A DNA stretch of 64,000 nt from Achromobacter sp. Marseille-Q4962 (GCF_943737005.1 NZ_CALSFU010000018.1:1-64000), one strand, 5' to 3'. Shown: positions 13,414 to 22,653, counted from the stretch's first letter. The notes: generated by a model from the letters alone, not told the origin. Program-made: numbers and translations.

Positions 13414-14607
13414 TCACGGGTCGCGCAGGGCCGCCCGCAGCCGCGCCAAGTGGGCGCGCGCCACTTCGGGGGATACCGGCGGTGTCGATGGCGCCGGTGC
13501 CGGCGCGGGTGGACGGGAATCAGGCGGCACCGTGGCGCTGTCGCCCGCCCAGGCCTTGAACTCCCCACGGATCGCCTTCTGGATGATGCCAAACAGGTAG
13601 CCGGCCGGGTTGCGCACCGAGCTGTTGCAGCAGCGCGCCTCCCATTCGTCCAGCACCGCCTGCCGCTGGGCTTCGTCCACCTGCCGCAAGGCCACCAGCG
13701 CGCCGGACTGCTGCTCGTGCTTCAAACGCTGGAAGCGGTCTGGCAGCCGCAGGTTCTGCAAGGCCCTCGCGCGCGGTACTGTACGTACTTCATTCATACG
13801 ATCATTACGTACTGTACGGTCCTCCTTCGGAATCCGAAGAGAGCCGTCCGGCGCGGGTTTCGGCCCTGCTTCGGATTCCGAAGACGGGTGCGCAGCATTC
13901 CGAAGAAGGGCTTCCAGGCCTTCTTCGGATTCGTGGTCCGCACCCTCCTGTGGATAACCTGGCGTCGTCCAGCCATGCCGCGCCATGCGCTGCGCCAGCA
14001 CCTGCAGGCGGGTCGGCAGCGTGCGGCCGCTGAGCAGCGGGTCTTCGGCAATCTCCTTGAGCGTGTTCATGCCCACGATCTGCACCGCCTTGGCGGCATG
14101 GGTCAGCGCCTGGCTGACCAGGCCGAGGTAGTCGGCATCGAGCTGCATCGCCTCGAAGGGCGACAGCGGTTCGTCGTGCAGCACGTAGAGGTTGCCCTGG
14201 ATGCGGCCGGTCTTCGGGTCGCGCCGTCGTCGCACCAGGCTCAGCCAGCGCGTCAGCCGCAGCAGCGTCAGGGCGCGCGCCACGGTCTCGTGCGAGGCTT
14301 GCGCCGCACAGGGCATGGACGCCAGATAGGGGCGGAGCTGGTCGTAGGTGGGAAAGGCGGTCACGCCGTCGTCGTTGAGCTGCAGGCGGAACACCTGCCA
14401 GGCGTTGCGCTCCAGCGGCGTCAGGCGCCGGTCGAGGAACAGCCTGCGCGGCACGCTCTCATGGCGGTTGCCGCTGTAGAGGAAACCGTCGGCGGCCGGC
14501 GCCGTTTCCTGCGCCGGTTCCTTCGGCTCAAGGTGTCGCAGCGCCTCGTCGAACACCGACGACAGCGCAACCGGGCCATCGCGCCGTGGTGCGCCGCACG
14601 TGGCCAT
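13414..14607 (-). CDS. STY4528-type ICE replication protein
   Basis: 397 residues from ATG 14607. Matches the STY4528 family, called pathogenicity-island replication proteins. Recognisable stretches: RRLFLDRRLTPLERNAWQVF near residue 60, a winged-helix-like FPTYDQLRPYLASM region with ALTLLRLTRWLSLVRRRR, and near the end QAVLDEWEARC and NPAGYLFGIIQKAIRGEFKA, which resembles plasmid and ICE replication initiators. The region 205-260 is Ser/Glu/Pro-rich linker. It begins 2 nt after the DUF2857 gene ends and so is cotranscribed. Confidence 0.8.
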   Translation of the reverse strand: MATCGAPRRDGPVALSSVFDEALRHLEPKEPAQETAPAADGFLYSGNRHESVPRRLFLDRRLTPLERNAWQVFRLQLNDDGVTAFPTYDQLRPYLASMPCAAQASHETVARALTLLRLTRWLSLVRRRRDPKTGRIQGNLYVLHDEPLSPFEAMQLDADYLGLVSQALTHAAKAVQIVGMNTLKEIAEDPLLSGRTLPTRLQVLAQRMARHGWTTPGYPQEGADHESEEGLEALLRNAAHPSSESEAGPKPAPDGSLRIPKEDRTVRNDRMNEVRTVPRARALQNLRLPDRFQRLKHEQQSGALVALRQVDEAQRQAVLDEWEARCCNSSVRNPAGYLFGIIQKAIRGEFKAWAGDSATVPPDSRPPAPAPAPSTPPVSPEVARAHLARLRAALRDP

Positions 14608-14609
14608 GG

Positions 14610-15170
14610 CTACACCAGCCCCTGGTCGATCCAGTTCCGTATCGCCGACCAGATCACCGACATGGGCAGGGTCATGGCCTCGGCCAGATCCATGGTCAGC
14701 GCCAGCATCGCCATGTCGTCGGTCAGGGCGATGTGGCGCTCGGAGACGCCGGCCTTCCAGCGCTCCCACAAGGCCACGTCCTGCGCCTCGTCGAGCACCG
14801 GATGCCGGCCCTTGCGCTTGGGCAGCCCGAGGATGTCGCGGCGCAGCGCCACTTCCTGATGCGTGAGGCCGTAGAACTTGCTGACCATCTCCGTGCTCGC
14901 CCCCAGGCGGAGCATGCGGTCCACCGTGGCGATCTCCCGCTCTACGTCGTGCACCTGGCTCAGCAGCCGCTTCAACACTTCCCGGTTCACCGATACCGAA
15001 CACCACGACACCGTGGCATTCACCAGCATGCTCACGAGTTCGGGGTGCTTCAGCGCATCCAGTTCCTCCTCGCCGAAGCCCATGGCCTTGCAGCGGCGCA
15101 GCTGGCCGTTGCGCAGGTCGTGCAGGGCCTGGGCGATCACGGCCTGGTTGAGCGGGTGCGGTGCCGACAT
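14610..15170 (-). CDS. DUF2857 (STY4526-type) ICE protein
   Basis: 186 residues from ATG 15170. DUF2857 family, always between parB and the STY4528-type gene in these ICEs. It contains a helix-turn-helix-like stretch STEMVSKFYGLTHQEVALRR and the motif LGLPKRKGRHPVLDE, followed by WERWKAGVSE, which suggests a DNA-binding protein in the style of FlhC-like activators; the regulated target is not known. Confidence 0.78.
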   Translation of the reverse strand: MSAPHPLNQAVIAQALHDLRNGQLRRCKAMGFGEEELDALKHPELVSMLVNATVSWCSVSVNREVLKRLLSQVHDVEREIATVDRMLRLGASTEMVSKFYGLTHQEVALRRDILGLPKRKGRHPVLDEAQDVALWERWKAGVSERHIALTDDMAMLALTMDLAEAMTLPMSVIWSAIRNWIDQGLV

Positions 15171-15187
15171 GCGGGAGCCTCCTGCGC

Positions 15188-16846
15188 TCAGGAATCCTGG
15201 CTCGCTACGCCGGCTTCCAGATCCAGCAGCCGGCGCGCGAGGCGCAGCAGACGGAACAGCTTCACCAGCGCAGCATCGCTCAGCCGTGCGGCCGAGCCGC
15301 CGTGGCCATGCAGTAGCGCCGCCAACTCGTCGGCCAGCAGTGCACGGTCCAAGCCGTTCGCGGCGGGTGGCGCCGAACTCAGCGCCTCCAGCAGGGTCAG
15401 CACCGCCCGCGCGAACGCAGGCAGCGCCTTTGCCTGGCCCACGGCCGGCGCCACGCAGACAAAGCCGATGCCGCCGACGCTGGCCTCGATGTGGTCGCCG
15501 ACCGCCGCTTCCTCGCCGATCTCGCGCGCGAACTGCGCGATGTGCACGCGCAGGCGATCCGGCACGTCCAGCGCCGGCTCGACGTACCAGACGTCCGAGA
15601 TGGGATAGAGCCCGCCGACCTGCACGGGGATCGCACGCAGCGCGTCGGTCTCGAAGTCGGGCAGCTTGTCGCCGAGCTGGTCCGCAACCATCCGCTGGAT
15701 GGACTGCAGGCGCTCGGTGGTCGGTGCCGGTGTCACGATGTGCCCTTGCAGGCGCTCTTCGCGTACCCCGTGCTGGTCCTCCGGCGCTTCAGGCGATGCA
15801 GGCGGTGTCGCTGCTGGCGCCGGAGGCGCGACCGGCGTGGTGTCGCGCGGCACGGACGAGGCGGGTGGCTGCTGAGGCGCGGAGACCGGCGGAGGAGGAC
15901 CAGCAGGCGCGACGGGCGCTGCCGGTGGTGTCGGCGCCGCCGGTTCGCTGCTCAGCGCACGCTGGCGGCTTTCGCTGTCGTCGATCTCCAGCGCCAGCGT
16001 GTCGTAGTCCGCCTCCAGCAGTTCGGCCATCTGGCCCACCAGTTCGTCCTGCACCCGCTGCGGCGAGAAGTCATCCGGCTGCGTGTCGAACTGCGTCAGC
16101 ACGTCCTGAAACAAGGTGGCGAAGTCCACGGCCACCGTGCGGCCCAGCGCACGCCGCTCCCAGGTGCGCTCGCACGCCTTGCGCAGTACCGAGATCCGTT
16201 CCACCTGATGTCGTCCCAGGCCGCCGTAGAGCAGGTTCGGTATCGCCGGCAGAAGATAGCGCACCGCATCGTTCATGCGGCTGATGTGTGACTGTGGCAC
16301 CGGATAGCCGTCGGCCGTCAGCCGCCGCGCGAGTTCGCTCTGTGACAGCGCCTGGCCGCTTTCCTGCTCGTAGAACTCGCGCGCCTTCTCGATGCCCAGG
16401 GCGCGCTCGATGAAGGTCAGCCCGCCGCGCAGTTCGTTCTCGGCCAGGTGCCCGGTCAGCGCCACGATTTCGCCGCGCGGCGGCCACGGGCGGAACAGGC
16501 ACGCGATCCGGAAGAAGCGGTCTTCCCTGGTTTCGCCCCACAGTTCGCGCAGGATGGCGAGCCGCGTATTGCCACCGTTCCTGATGATGTAGTGCGCCTC
16601 GCCCGGCCTGCGCGTGATCGCGGGGGGCGCGTCCAGCCCGCGTTCGCGGATCGACGCCTTGATTTCCTCGTAGGCCGGGTTGCGCGTCACGCGCGGGTCA
16701 TGTTCATAGGGGCGCAGCTCGTCCAGCGTCACCACCATCGGTGTGTCGGCAATGGGGTCGGTCAAGGCCGCGGCCGAAGGACCGCTGCGTTCGAAGCCCT
16801 TGGCCAGCAGCTTGGCGGCCATGTCCTGCGGCGTCGGCTCAGCCAT
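15188..16846 (-). CDS. parB: ParB-like partition/nuclease protein of the ICE
   Basis: 552 residues. N-terminal ParB domain: VTLDELRPYEHDPRVTRNP, then a GxxR-type site IIRNGGNTRLAILRELWG near 88-105, and a helix-turn-helix region (SQSELARRLTADGYPVPQSHISRM near 165-190). Residues about 270-360 are a Pro/Ala/Ser-rich linker, followed by a separate C-terminal domain. This is the long ICE type (TIGR03764-like) rather than chromosomal ParB. With ParA it should stabilise the excised element. Its start overlaps the end of the small upstream gene by 8 bp. Confidence 0.85.
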   Translation of the reverse strand: MAEPTPQDMAAKLLAKGFERSGPSAAALTDPIADTPMVVTLDELRPYEHDPRVTRNPAYEEIKASIRERGLDAPPAITRRPGEAHYIIRNGGNTRLAILRELWGETREDRFFRIACLFRPWPPRGEIVALTGHLAENELRGGLTFIERALGIEKAREFYEQESGQALSQSELARRLTADGYPVPQSHISRMNDAVRYLLPAIPNLLYGGLGRHQVERISVLRKACERTWERRALGRTVAVDFATLFQDVLTQFDTQPDDFSPQRVQDELVGQMAELLEADYDTLALEIDDSESRQRALSSEPAAPTPPAAPVAPAGPPPPVSAPQQPPASSVPRDTTPVAPPAPAATPPASPEAPEDQHGVREERLQGHIVTPAPTTERLQSIQRMVADQLGDKLPDFETDALRAIPVQVGGLYPISDVWYVEPALDVPDRLRVHIAQFAREIGEEAAVGDHIEASVGGIGFVCVAPAVGQAKALPAFARAVLTLLEALSSAPPAANGLDRALLADELAALLHGHGGSAARLSDAALVKLFRLLRLARRLLDLEAGVASQDS

Positions 16847-17087
16847 CGCTGCTCTCCCGAGATGCCGTCAGTGCCTGTCGATCGGCGCGGCGAAGCTGCG
16901 CGCGAGCGTTGCGGCTGGCGCGATGATCGCTCGCGGTCGAACTGGTGTAGATCGCGGCGCAGCCGGGCTTGGTGAACATCAGGTGCCCGCCGCGCGTGCG
17001 TTTCACGTGCCAACCTTCGCCCAGCGCGAACTCGATCAGCGCGCGCAGCCGCGCATGGCCGCGGGCCAGTTCATGCGCGTTCGCCAT
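16839..17087 (-). CDS. Small HicA-like protein between parA and parB
   Basis: 82 residues from ATG 17087. The middle (EGWHVKRTRGGHLMFTKPG) has the basic strand and G-x-H motif of HicA/YcfA dsRBD-like proteins, but no HicB partner is adjacent. In ICEclc a small gene called shi occupies this position between parA and parB, and this is probably its counterpart. It overlaps parA by 17 bp and parB by 8 bp, so all three are translationally coupled. Confidence 0.65.
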   Translation of the reverse strand: MANAHELARGHARLRALIEFALGEGWHVKRTRGGHLMFTKPGCAAIYTSSTASDHRASRNARAQLRRADRQALTASRESSDG

Positions 17088-17937
17088 GACTGGCTCCCCC
17101 TGCGCGGCCCCTGCCGGTAACGCACGCGAAGCGCTCCCGCCATGCCGGGAACAGCTCGCCAGCCAGCGCACGCATCGTCTCCAACGCCGCAGGCGCAGTA
17201 CGGCCCACTGGTTGCCGGTACTCGACGCGATGCACTGGCAGCCCCCGTGTTGCGGCACGTGGGTAGGCTTCGATGGCCGGGACGTCGGTGTTCAGGACCT
17301 GTATGCCAGCGTGCGCCTGGAACACTTGTCGCAGGGCCTGCTGGATCAGTCGGGCGTTCGACGAAACCGGATGCACACGGTTGATGAGCAAGCGCAGCGG
17401 TGGCGGCTCGATGCCGAGGTGCCGATACGGAGCGATATCCTCGATCAGTTGCAGCGTGCCGCGCCTCAGCTCACGCGCCGCCAGGATTTCCGGTGTCACC
17501 GGCGACAGCGCCAGGCTGGAGGCCAGTACCGCCATCTCCAGCAGCACACTGCGCGCTCCCTGGGTATCGATCAGCAGCAGGTCGTAGTGCGACGCCAGCG
17601 CGGGAAGCAGGTGACGCAGGCGCAGCCGTCCGTCGGGTGCATGCAGCAGCAGTGTGTTCAGTTCGCCGCGGTGGTCATTCGACACCACCAGGTCGAGACC
17701 TGCCACAGCGGTCTGCGAAGCCAATTGCTCGATACGCTGCTCGTTGAAGGCCAGCATCTCGTAGATACCGGCAGGCGCATGCGTGCCGAGCGTGAAGTAG
17801 CTCGACAAGGTGGGCTGTACGTCCAGGTCCAGCAGCAGCACGCGCAGCCCTGCATCGGCGATGAAGCCGCCCAGGTTCGCTGCGGTGGTCGTCTTGCCGA
17901 CGCCCCCCTTGGTCGAGATGATGGATACCACCTGCAT
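17071..17937 (-). CDS. parA: ParA-type partition ATPase of the ICE
   Basis: 288 residues from ATG 17937 (MQVVSIISTKGGVGKTTTAA); earlier in-frame codons would leave an odd N-terminal tail. Deviant Walker A KGGVGKTTT near residue 10-18, Walker A' LLLDLDVQPT near 36-45 and Walker B-like LLLIDTQGAR near 108. MinD/ParA family ATPase that moves or anchors DNA together with ParB. First in the block after alpA, 41 nt downstream of it. Confidence 0.9.
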   Translation of the reverse strand: MQVVSIISTKGGVGKTTTAANLGGFIADAGLRVLLLDLDVQPTLSSYFTLGTHAPAGIYEMLAFNEQRIEQLASQTAVAGLDLVVSNDHRGELNTLLLHAPDGRLRLRHLLPALASHYDLLLIDTQGARSVLLEMAVLASSLALSPVTPEILAARELRRGTLQLIEDIAPYRHLGIEPPPLRLLINRVHPVSSNARLIQQALRQVFQAHAGIQVLNTDVPAIEAYPRAATRGLPVHRVEYRQPVGRTAPAALETMRALAGELFPAWRERFACVTGRGRAGGASHGERA

Positions 17938-17978
17938 GGCGCGACTCCTCGTGGAAGGGATTCCGACGGAGCGCGGGC

Positions 17979-18197
17979 TCACGCCCGTTCCCTGAGTCGA
18001 TCAGCGATCCACTGATCGATCTCCACCGAATCCCAGCCGATGGCGCGTACCCCGAGGCGCAGGGGCTTGGGAAACTTGCCCTCCTTGATCAGGTTGTAGA
18101 TGTGGGCGCGCTTGAAGCCGGTCTTGGCCTCGACTTCCGCGCGACGCAGGATGCGATGTTCGTTCGGCGCCGCGGTGGCGATGGTCTGGGCAGTCAC
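17979..18197 (-). CDS. alpA: AlpA-type transcriptional regulator
   Basis: 72 residues from a GTG at 18197. That start is chosen because AGGAG lies 8 nt upstream; the in-frame GTG at 18206 would sit directly against the AGGAG. MerR-like helix-turn-helix of the AlpA family: RRAEVEAKTGFKRAHIYNLI, then GKFPKPLRLGVRAIGWDSVE and the closing IDQWIADRL. AlpA proteins activate excision functions in prophages; in ICEclc alpA heads the operon whose promoter is switched on only in transfer-competent cells. Confidence 0.88.
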   Translation of the reverse strand: MTAQTIATAAPNEHRILRRAEVEAKTGFKRAHIYNLIKEGKFPKPLRLGVRAIGWDSVEIDQWIADRLRERA

Positions 18198-18277
18198 GAG
18201 GGGCACTCCTTGGCGCTGTGTAGCGGCGGTGATGGACGTGCCCCGTATTCAATAGCGCGGTTCCCGCGCAGTCACCG

Positions 18278-18304
18278 CAAGTGCAGGCTCGGCGTCTGCA
18301 CTTG
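18278..18304 (-). terminator. Hairpin between the 253-residue gene and alpA
   Basis: CAAGTGCAG/CTGCACTTG, 9-bp perfect stem with a 9-nt loop, 3 nt after the stop codon at 18308. No T-run. It separates this gene from the alpA operon, whose promoter should lie in 18198-18277. Confidence 0.55.
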
Positions 18305-18307
18305 CAG

Positions 18308-19069
18308 TCAGCGGTCCTGGGTGGCGAGATGACGCCTGGCTGCCGAAAACTTCGCCCACAGCGTTCGCTCGCTGATCCCGGACTTGTCGCCGTAATGGGC
18401 AACCAGCGCACTGATGACCGATTCCAGCGTCTCGAAGGAAGAATAGGGAACGCCATTGGGCGACTTGCCCAGCAGCAGGGTCAAAAGACCGCCAACGATG
18501 TTCAGGTAGGTGGACTCACTGCGGGCGCCCGGCATCCCGGAGCGCTTCTCGCGCTCCGTACGTGCCTGGTGCTCCTGGCTGAGCGTCTGGAACTGGGCAT
18601 AGAGCGCATCCCAGGCTTGCACCCTGTCGGCAAGCTGGAGCTTCAATGCCTCGCGATCCATGACCAGTGCCTGCACAGCATCGACACTGACGGCCGGATG
18701 CAGGTGACGCTCGAAGGCATCGAACAGGAAGGCCGGTCGCTGGTCGGGATAGAAGCGGATCATCCAGGCCTTCAGATCGACATGTCGGATCGTGAGGCTG
18801 GGGTCATCGAGCAAGGCGGGGTCGTTGCTCGTGATGCCGTCCTTGCCGTAGGGAAGGTCGAGATGCACCAGTGCGTCGTAGATCCGTTCCGCGTTCAGGC
18901 GAAGCTGTGGCCAGCGCGCCAGTTCGGGGTGCTCCGGCAAGCGGTTCATCCCCTTGGCGACATCGAGGATGCGACGCTCGAAACGCGACAGCCCTGCCCA
19001 CTGGATGGCCGCCTCGATTGGGCGGTAGAAGACCTTGGCGTGGGCGCCGGAAGAAAATGACTTTCGCAT
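18308..19069 (-). CDS. Conserved ICE protein upstream of alpA
   Basis: 253 residues, ATG 19069. Often found beside alpA in ICEs of this class, but I do not know its function. The first half (FYRPIEAAIQWAGLSRFERR) is hydrophilic and helical. Residues about 140-170 (LADRVQAWDALYAQFQTLSQ) look like a coiled coil. The tail (STYLNIVGGLLTLLLGKSPN, then SGISERTLWAKFSAARR) contains a short hydrophobic patch and a possible helix-turn-helix. Transcribed separately from alpA if the hairpin at 18278 terminates. Confidence 0.65.
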   Translation of the reverse strand: MRKSFSSGAHAKVFYRPIEAAIQWAGLSRFERRILDVAKGMNRLPEHPELARWPQLRLNAERIYDALVHLDLPYGKDGITSNDPALLDDPSLTIRHVDLKAWMIRFYPDQRPAFLFDAFERHLHPAVSVDAVQALVMDREALKLQLADRVQAWDALYAQFQTLSQEHQARTEREKRSGMPGARSESTYLNIVGGLLTLLLGKSPNGVPYSSFETLESVISALVAHYGDKSGISERTLWAKFSAARRHLATQDR

Positions 19070-19722
19070 GACTGCTCCCTGGTAACCGGATTCAGGACAT
19101 CTGCTTCCCTCGTTGATTGGAATCGCTGCCGGGACGCGCCTTCACGGCGCGAGACGGTGGCGGCTTGGCTTGTGAGAAAGGCCGGAATGACGGATGTTCA
19201 CCAGAGCAGCCGCCTGTCGATATGGCGCTTGTCCACCAGCACCGAGCCTCTGCGTGGCGGTATGCTTCAATGGGTTGACTGCCCATGGCGGGATGGCTCG
19301 ATAACGAGGTTTTGCTACAGACGCCATCGCGGCGAAAGACGGATTCGGTCTTCTTGCGTTCGAGTCTGGGCGTTACCGGCGTGCAAGACAGCGACGGTCT
19401 ATCAGCAGACGCAGTGCGGGCGGAAACAGGTGTGGCGATGCCGCCTCGACGGAGTGCGGCGAGGTTTTGGGCAAGACGCGGGAGGTCTGCCCCCAGATCG
19501 ACAAAGCATGACGCCCCGTTTCTCCCACTCGTGCGTAGGAACCGTTTGGTGGCTCCTGCGAACAATCGAGCGGTGACGAGGTGAGATCACCTGTCGGATT
19601 TCATCCGGTCCTGGTAGCCCGGCGATACCTCCTGCGAACAGGGCCGCTCGCAATGGAGTAGCGCGGTTACCAGAACTGCAAGGGCAGGCATGGACTGGGT
19701 TGACTGACCCCCATTTTTGCGT
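19070..19722. other. Long gap before hipB without a convincing gene
   Basis: About 650 bp. A 157-codon minus-strand frame crosses it, but the protein has no recognisable family and the codon use is unlike neighbouring genes. It probably holds the promoter of the 18308 gene and the left flank of the inserted hipBA-Wadjet block. Confidence 0.4.
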
Positions 19723-19763
19723 TCAAATATGAACGCTTATTTGAAAAATAAGCTCATATTTGA
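19723..19763 (+). promoter_or_regulatory. hipBA operator: two nested palindromes
   Basis: Outer arms TCAAATATGA (19723-19732) and TCATATTTGA (19754-19763) are perfect inverted repeats. Inner arms GCTTATTT (19735-19742) and AAATAAGC (19746-19753) are another, sharing the same dyad centre. The A+T-rich stretch stands out in G+C-rich DNA and ends 11 nt before the hipB ATG, so HipB bound here would block the promoter. Confidence 0.75.
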
Positions 19764-19774
19764 GGTTCTAAAAG

Positions 19775-20182
19775 ATGTCTTCTTCCGAGCAAAAGCGCTC
19801 TGGTGCGCAGGTGGCGATGCCGCAGCCCGTCGCGCGTGCGCTGCGCCGCCTGGGGCAGGACATCTCGGCGGCGCGGCGCATGCGCCGCCTGAGCCAGGAA
19901 GACCTGGCGCAGCGCATCGGCACGTCCCTGAGCACCGTCAGGCGCATGGAGGATGGTTATCCCGGCACCGCGCTGCACACCTTCCTGCGCGCGCTGCACG
20001 TGCTGGGCCGGCTCGATGACCTGGCCCAGGCGATGACCCTGGAGAACGATGCGCTCGGCATGGAACTGGTGCGGGAGCAGTTGCCGCAGCGGGTACGCAC
20101 CTCTGCCGGCAGGAAGCGGCAGGCAGCACCCGTTGACAAAGGCGATGCGCCCGCGCCTGCCGATGACCTGGAGGGCTTCTGA
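19775..20182 (+). CDS. hipB: HipB-type XRE antitoxin/repressor
   Basis: 135 residues. XRE helix-turn-helix near residues 32-70: RRMRRLSQEDLAQRIGTSLS then TVRRMEDGYPGTALHTFLRA. The C-terminal 40 residues are basic then Pro/Ala-rich, probably disordered until bound to toxin. Longer than E. coli HipB (88 residues). It precedes hipA with a 1-nt stop/start overlap and should repress from the nested palindromes at 19723-19763. Confidence 0.85.
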   Translation: MSSSEQKRSGAQVAMPQPVARALRRLGQDISAARRMRRLSQEDLAQRIGTSLSTVRRMEDGYPGTALHTFLRALHVLGRLDDLAQAMTLENDALGMELVREQLPQRVRTSAGRKRQAAPVDKGDAPAPADDLEGF

Positions 20183-21426
20183 TGGCAACGCATCGGCCTG
20201 CGCGACGTCCGGACCTCGAAGTCCACTTGGGGGCAAGTGGCTTGGTCGTGGGGCGCCTGCACTTGGGCAGCGGCCGGCGCAGCGCGTTCAGCTACGACGA
20301 AGGCTGGCTGCAGGATGTCCGGTTCTTCACGCTGTCGCCCGATCTCCAGCCGGTGGCCGGCGTGCAGCATCCCCGTCAGGTGTTCTTCCTCGCGCTGGAG
20401 GACACCGCGCCCGACGCCTGGGGCGAGCGTGTGATCCGGCGCGCCCATGCGAAGCTGCGGCAGGAAGACCGCGACACGCCTGCACTGGACCCGGTGGACT
20501 TCGTGATGTGGGTGGACGACGAGGCGCGCGTCGGCGCGCTGCGCCTGTTCGATCCGCAATCTCGCGCCTACCTGCGCGCCGGCGGAGCGAACCGGCACGT
20601 ACCGCCACTGGTGGAACTGGACAAGGTGCTGCACGCGGCCCGCGCCCTGGAGGACGGAACGGAAAGCGCGCAGGATCTGCGCTACCTGCTGGGGCAAGGC
20701 ACGTCGCTGGGTGGTGCCAGGCCGAAGTCCACGGTGCGGGACATCGATGGACGCCTGGCGGTCGGCAAGTTTCCCAGCCAGGCGGATCGGCGCGACGTGA
20801 TCCGGGGCGAAGTGTTGGCCATGCAACTGGCGGCCAAGGCCGGCATCCGGGTGGCGCCGGCGCGCGTGGAAGTGATCGGCAGCACGGCGGTCGCCGTCAT
20901 CCGGCGTTTCGACCGCACCGACGACGGCGCTCGCATCCCCTACGTGTCGGCCGCGACGATGCTCCAGTCCGATGGCCGCGATGCGACGCATGCCTACACC
21001 GAACTGGTGGATGTGCTGCTTCAGTCGGGCGCCGATCCGATCGCTGACATCCATGAGTTGTGGCGCCGGCTGGTCTTCAACTTCCTGATCTGCAACACCG
21101 ACGATCACCTGCGCAACACCGGCTTCCTGTACGACGCACGCCAGCGCGGCTGGCGTCTGTCGCCGGCCTTCGACCTGAACCCGATGCCGGGCGACCGTCG
21201 CGAGAGCAAGACCTGGCTGACCGAGGACACTGGCGTCATCGATAGCCGGGACATGCTGATGGCCGCCGCGTCGTATTTCAGGCTGGATGCTGTGCAAGCG
21301 CAGGCGATCTGGAGTGAAGTGGCCCAGGCCGTGGCGGGCTGGCGCGCAGTGGCCCGGGGATTGGGCATGCGCGGTACCGACCTGCTGGATTTCGAGCCGG
21401 CGTTCGTCGAATCGACCACGCCCTGA
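20182..21426 (+). CDS. hipA: HipA-type serine/threonine kinase toxin
   Basis: 414 residues. N-terminal HipA domain (LHLGSGRRSAFSYDEGWL), then GTSLGGARPKSTVRDIDG near 172-190 (glycine-rich phosphate loop), the HipA core catalytic motif FLICNTDDHLRNTGF near 300-312 and the metal-binding LSPAFDLNPMPG near 325. Known HipA kinases inactivate glutamyl- or tryptophanyl-tRNA synthetase and cause growth arrest; the target here is unknown. The intact motifs argue that it is active and neutralised by HipB. Confidence 0.88.
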   Translation: MATHRPARRPDLEVHLGASGLVVGRLHLGSGRRSAFSYDEGWLQDVRFFTLSPDLQPVAGVQHPRQVFFLALEDTAPDAWGERVIRRAHAKLRQEDRDTPALDPVDFVMWVDDEARVGALRLFDPQSRAYLRAGGANRHVPPLVELDKVLHAARALEDGTESAQDLRYLLGQGTSLGGARPKSTVRDIDGRLAVGKFPSQADRRDVIRGEVLAMQLAAKAGIRVAPARVEVIGSTAVAVIRRFDRTDDGARIPYVSAATMLQSDGRDATHAYTELVDVLLQSGADPIADIHELWRRLVFNFLICNTDDHLRNTGFLYDARQRGWRLSPAFDLNPMPGDRRESKTWLTEDTGVIDSRDMLMAAASYFRLDAVQAQAIWSEVAQAVAGWRAVARGLGMRGTDLLDFEPAFVESTTP

Positions 21427-21447
21427 CGACATCGGCAGGACATACCG

Positions 21448-22653
21448 CTACGGCCGAGAATCGTCCTGGGCTGTTGTCGCCAACGCCGCGCATAGCCAGC
21501 GATAGCCGATGCGTTCCTGTTCCAGCCGCAGCTGTGGCCGGATTCGGTCATTACGCAAGTCGTCGTAGAGAGCTGCCTCCTCATCGACCAGTCGGGGCAA
21601 GGGCAACATATGGCGTTTGTCGAGGGGCTCCTCACCCCATTGGAGTGCGTGGGCCATCAGGGTAGAGCGGTCCATGAGGAACGAAGCGGCTAGCGGGAAA
21701 TACTTGCGCAGGCTGTCCAGAATGGCAAAGCCATGGGTATCGATGTCTCCCCAATAGTGCAGAGAGGCGCGATGCAGCCAGTTGGCTCGGGCAAGCGCTC
21801 CCCAGCCATAGCCGGCACCGAACACGACGATGGCACCGGAGACCGGTGGGAACGCCAGGAAGTTCACCTCGTTTTCGGTGATGAAAACACGCTGCGCAGG
21901 CAGGGCGAGCGTGGCGAAGCTGTCCTCATCCAGGGTGATGTCGGTCAGTCCCGTGCAGCCGGGAAGCTGGAGCAGCTGCGGATCGAGCAAGCGCAGGCGG
22001 ATGCGAACGGGCTTCTCCAGAAAGCCGTAGCGACGGGCAAACCCGGCCATCCCGGTTGCAGCAGGCTCGATGGCTTCAGTCGGCAAGGCCAGGTCCAGCC
22101 ATTGGCCCAGTATGCCGCGATGCGCTTCGATGAACTTGCTGTCCACGCCCGGCGCGTCGACCTGCCGAAGATAGACGCCTGGGCGCGGATGGGCCTGCAC
22201 CCAGGCTACCACGGCCAGCAGGCGCGGCCAGTGTTCGGCCAGTGCCAGGGTCTGCAACGGTGATCTGTGCAGCCATGGCAGCAGTGCGGGTTGCGCTTCG
22301 GCAGTTTGCTGCCAGAGTGCCTGGAACCGGCGGCCATCTCCGGTCTTGCCGATCATCGCCAGAGCGTCTTCCAGCGTATCGATCCAGAGCGTGTCCGGCA
22401 GGCGTTGCCGGCCCTGTACCCGGTGCGTCCACTCGCGCCACTCGATGCGCACGCGTGGCATGGCGCTGATATCGCGCACCCAGCCGCGCACGGCATCGAA
22501 ACGGTTGCTGAGATCGGCAGCGGAAGGCGACTTGAGCGACAGCCGCAACGGCCAGCCCAGCGCGCCGTCACCGACCACGGCACGCAGCAACTCGCCGCGC
22601 TGCCACAGCCGTTCGATTTGCGCGCGAAGGTCGGCGGGCCGGCTCCATGTCAT
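21448..22653 (-). CDS. jetD: Wadjet nuclease subunit JetD (DUF3322-DUF2220)
   Basis: 401 residues. N-terminal DUF3322 arm (MTWSRPADLRAQIERLW) and C-terminal DUF2220 TOPRIM-like nuclease domain with the acidic motif YWGDIDTHGFAIL near residue 310 and IFITENEVN-like VFITENEVNFLAFP near 270. In known Wadjet systems JetD is the dimeric nuclease that cuts small closed-circular DNA after JetABC extrudes it. Its ATG overlaps the jetC stop by 4 bp. Last gene of the set, convergent with hipA. Confidence 0.92.
   Translation of the reverse strand: MTWSRPADLRAQIERLWQRGELLRAVVGDGALGWPLRLSLKSPSAADLSNRFDAVRGWVRDISAMPRVRIEWREWTHRVQGRQRLPDTLWIDTLEDALAMIGKTGDGRRFQALWQQTAEAQPALLPWLHRSPLQTLALAEHWPRLLAVVAWVQAHPRPGVYLRQVDAPGVDSKFIEAHRGILGQWLDLALPTEAIEPAATGMAGFARRYGFLEKPVRIRLRLLDPQLLQLPGCTGLTDITLDEDSFATLALPAQRVFITENEVNFLAFPPVSGAIVVFGAGYGWGALARANWLHRASLHYWGDIDTHGFAILDSLRKYFPLAASFLMDRSTLMAHALQWGEEPLDKRHMLPLPRLVDEEAALYDDLRNDRIRPQLRLEQERIGYRWLCAALATTAQDDSRP

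Noticed and set aside
19092-19565. 157-codon minus-strand frame upstream of the 253-residue ICE gene
   Set aside because: No recognisable family, atypical composition and no Shine-Dalgarno.
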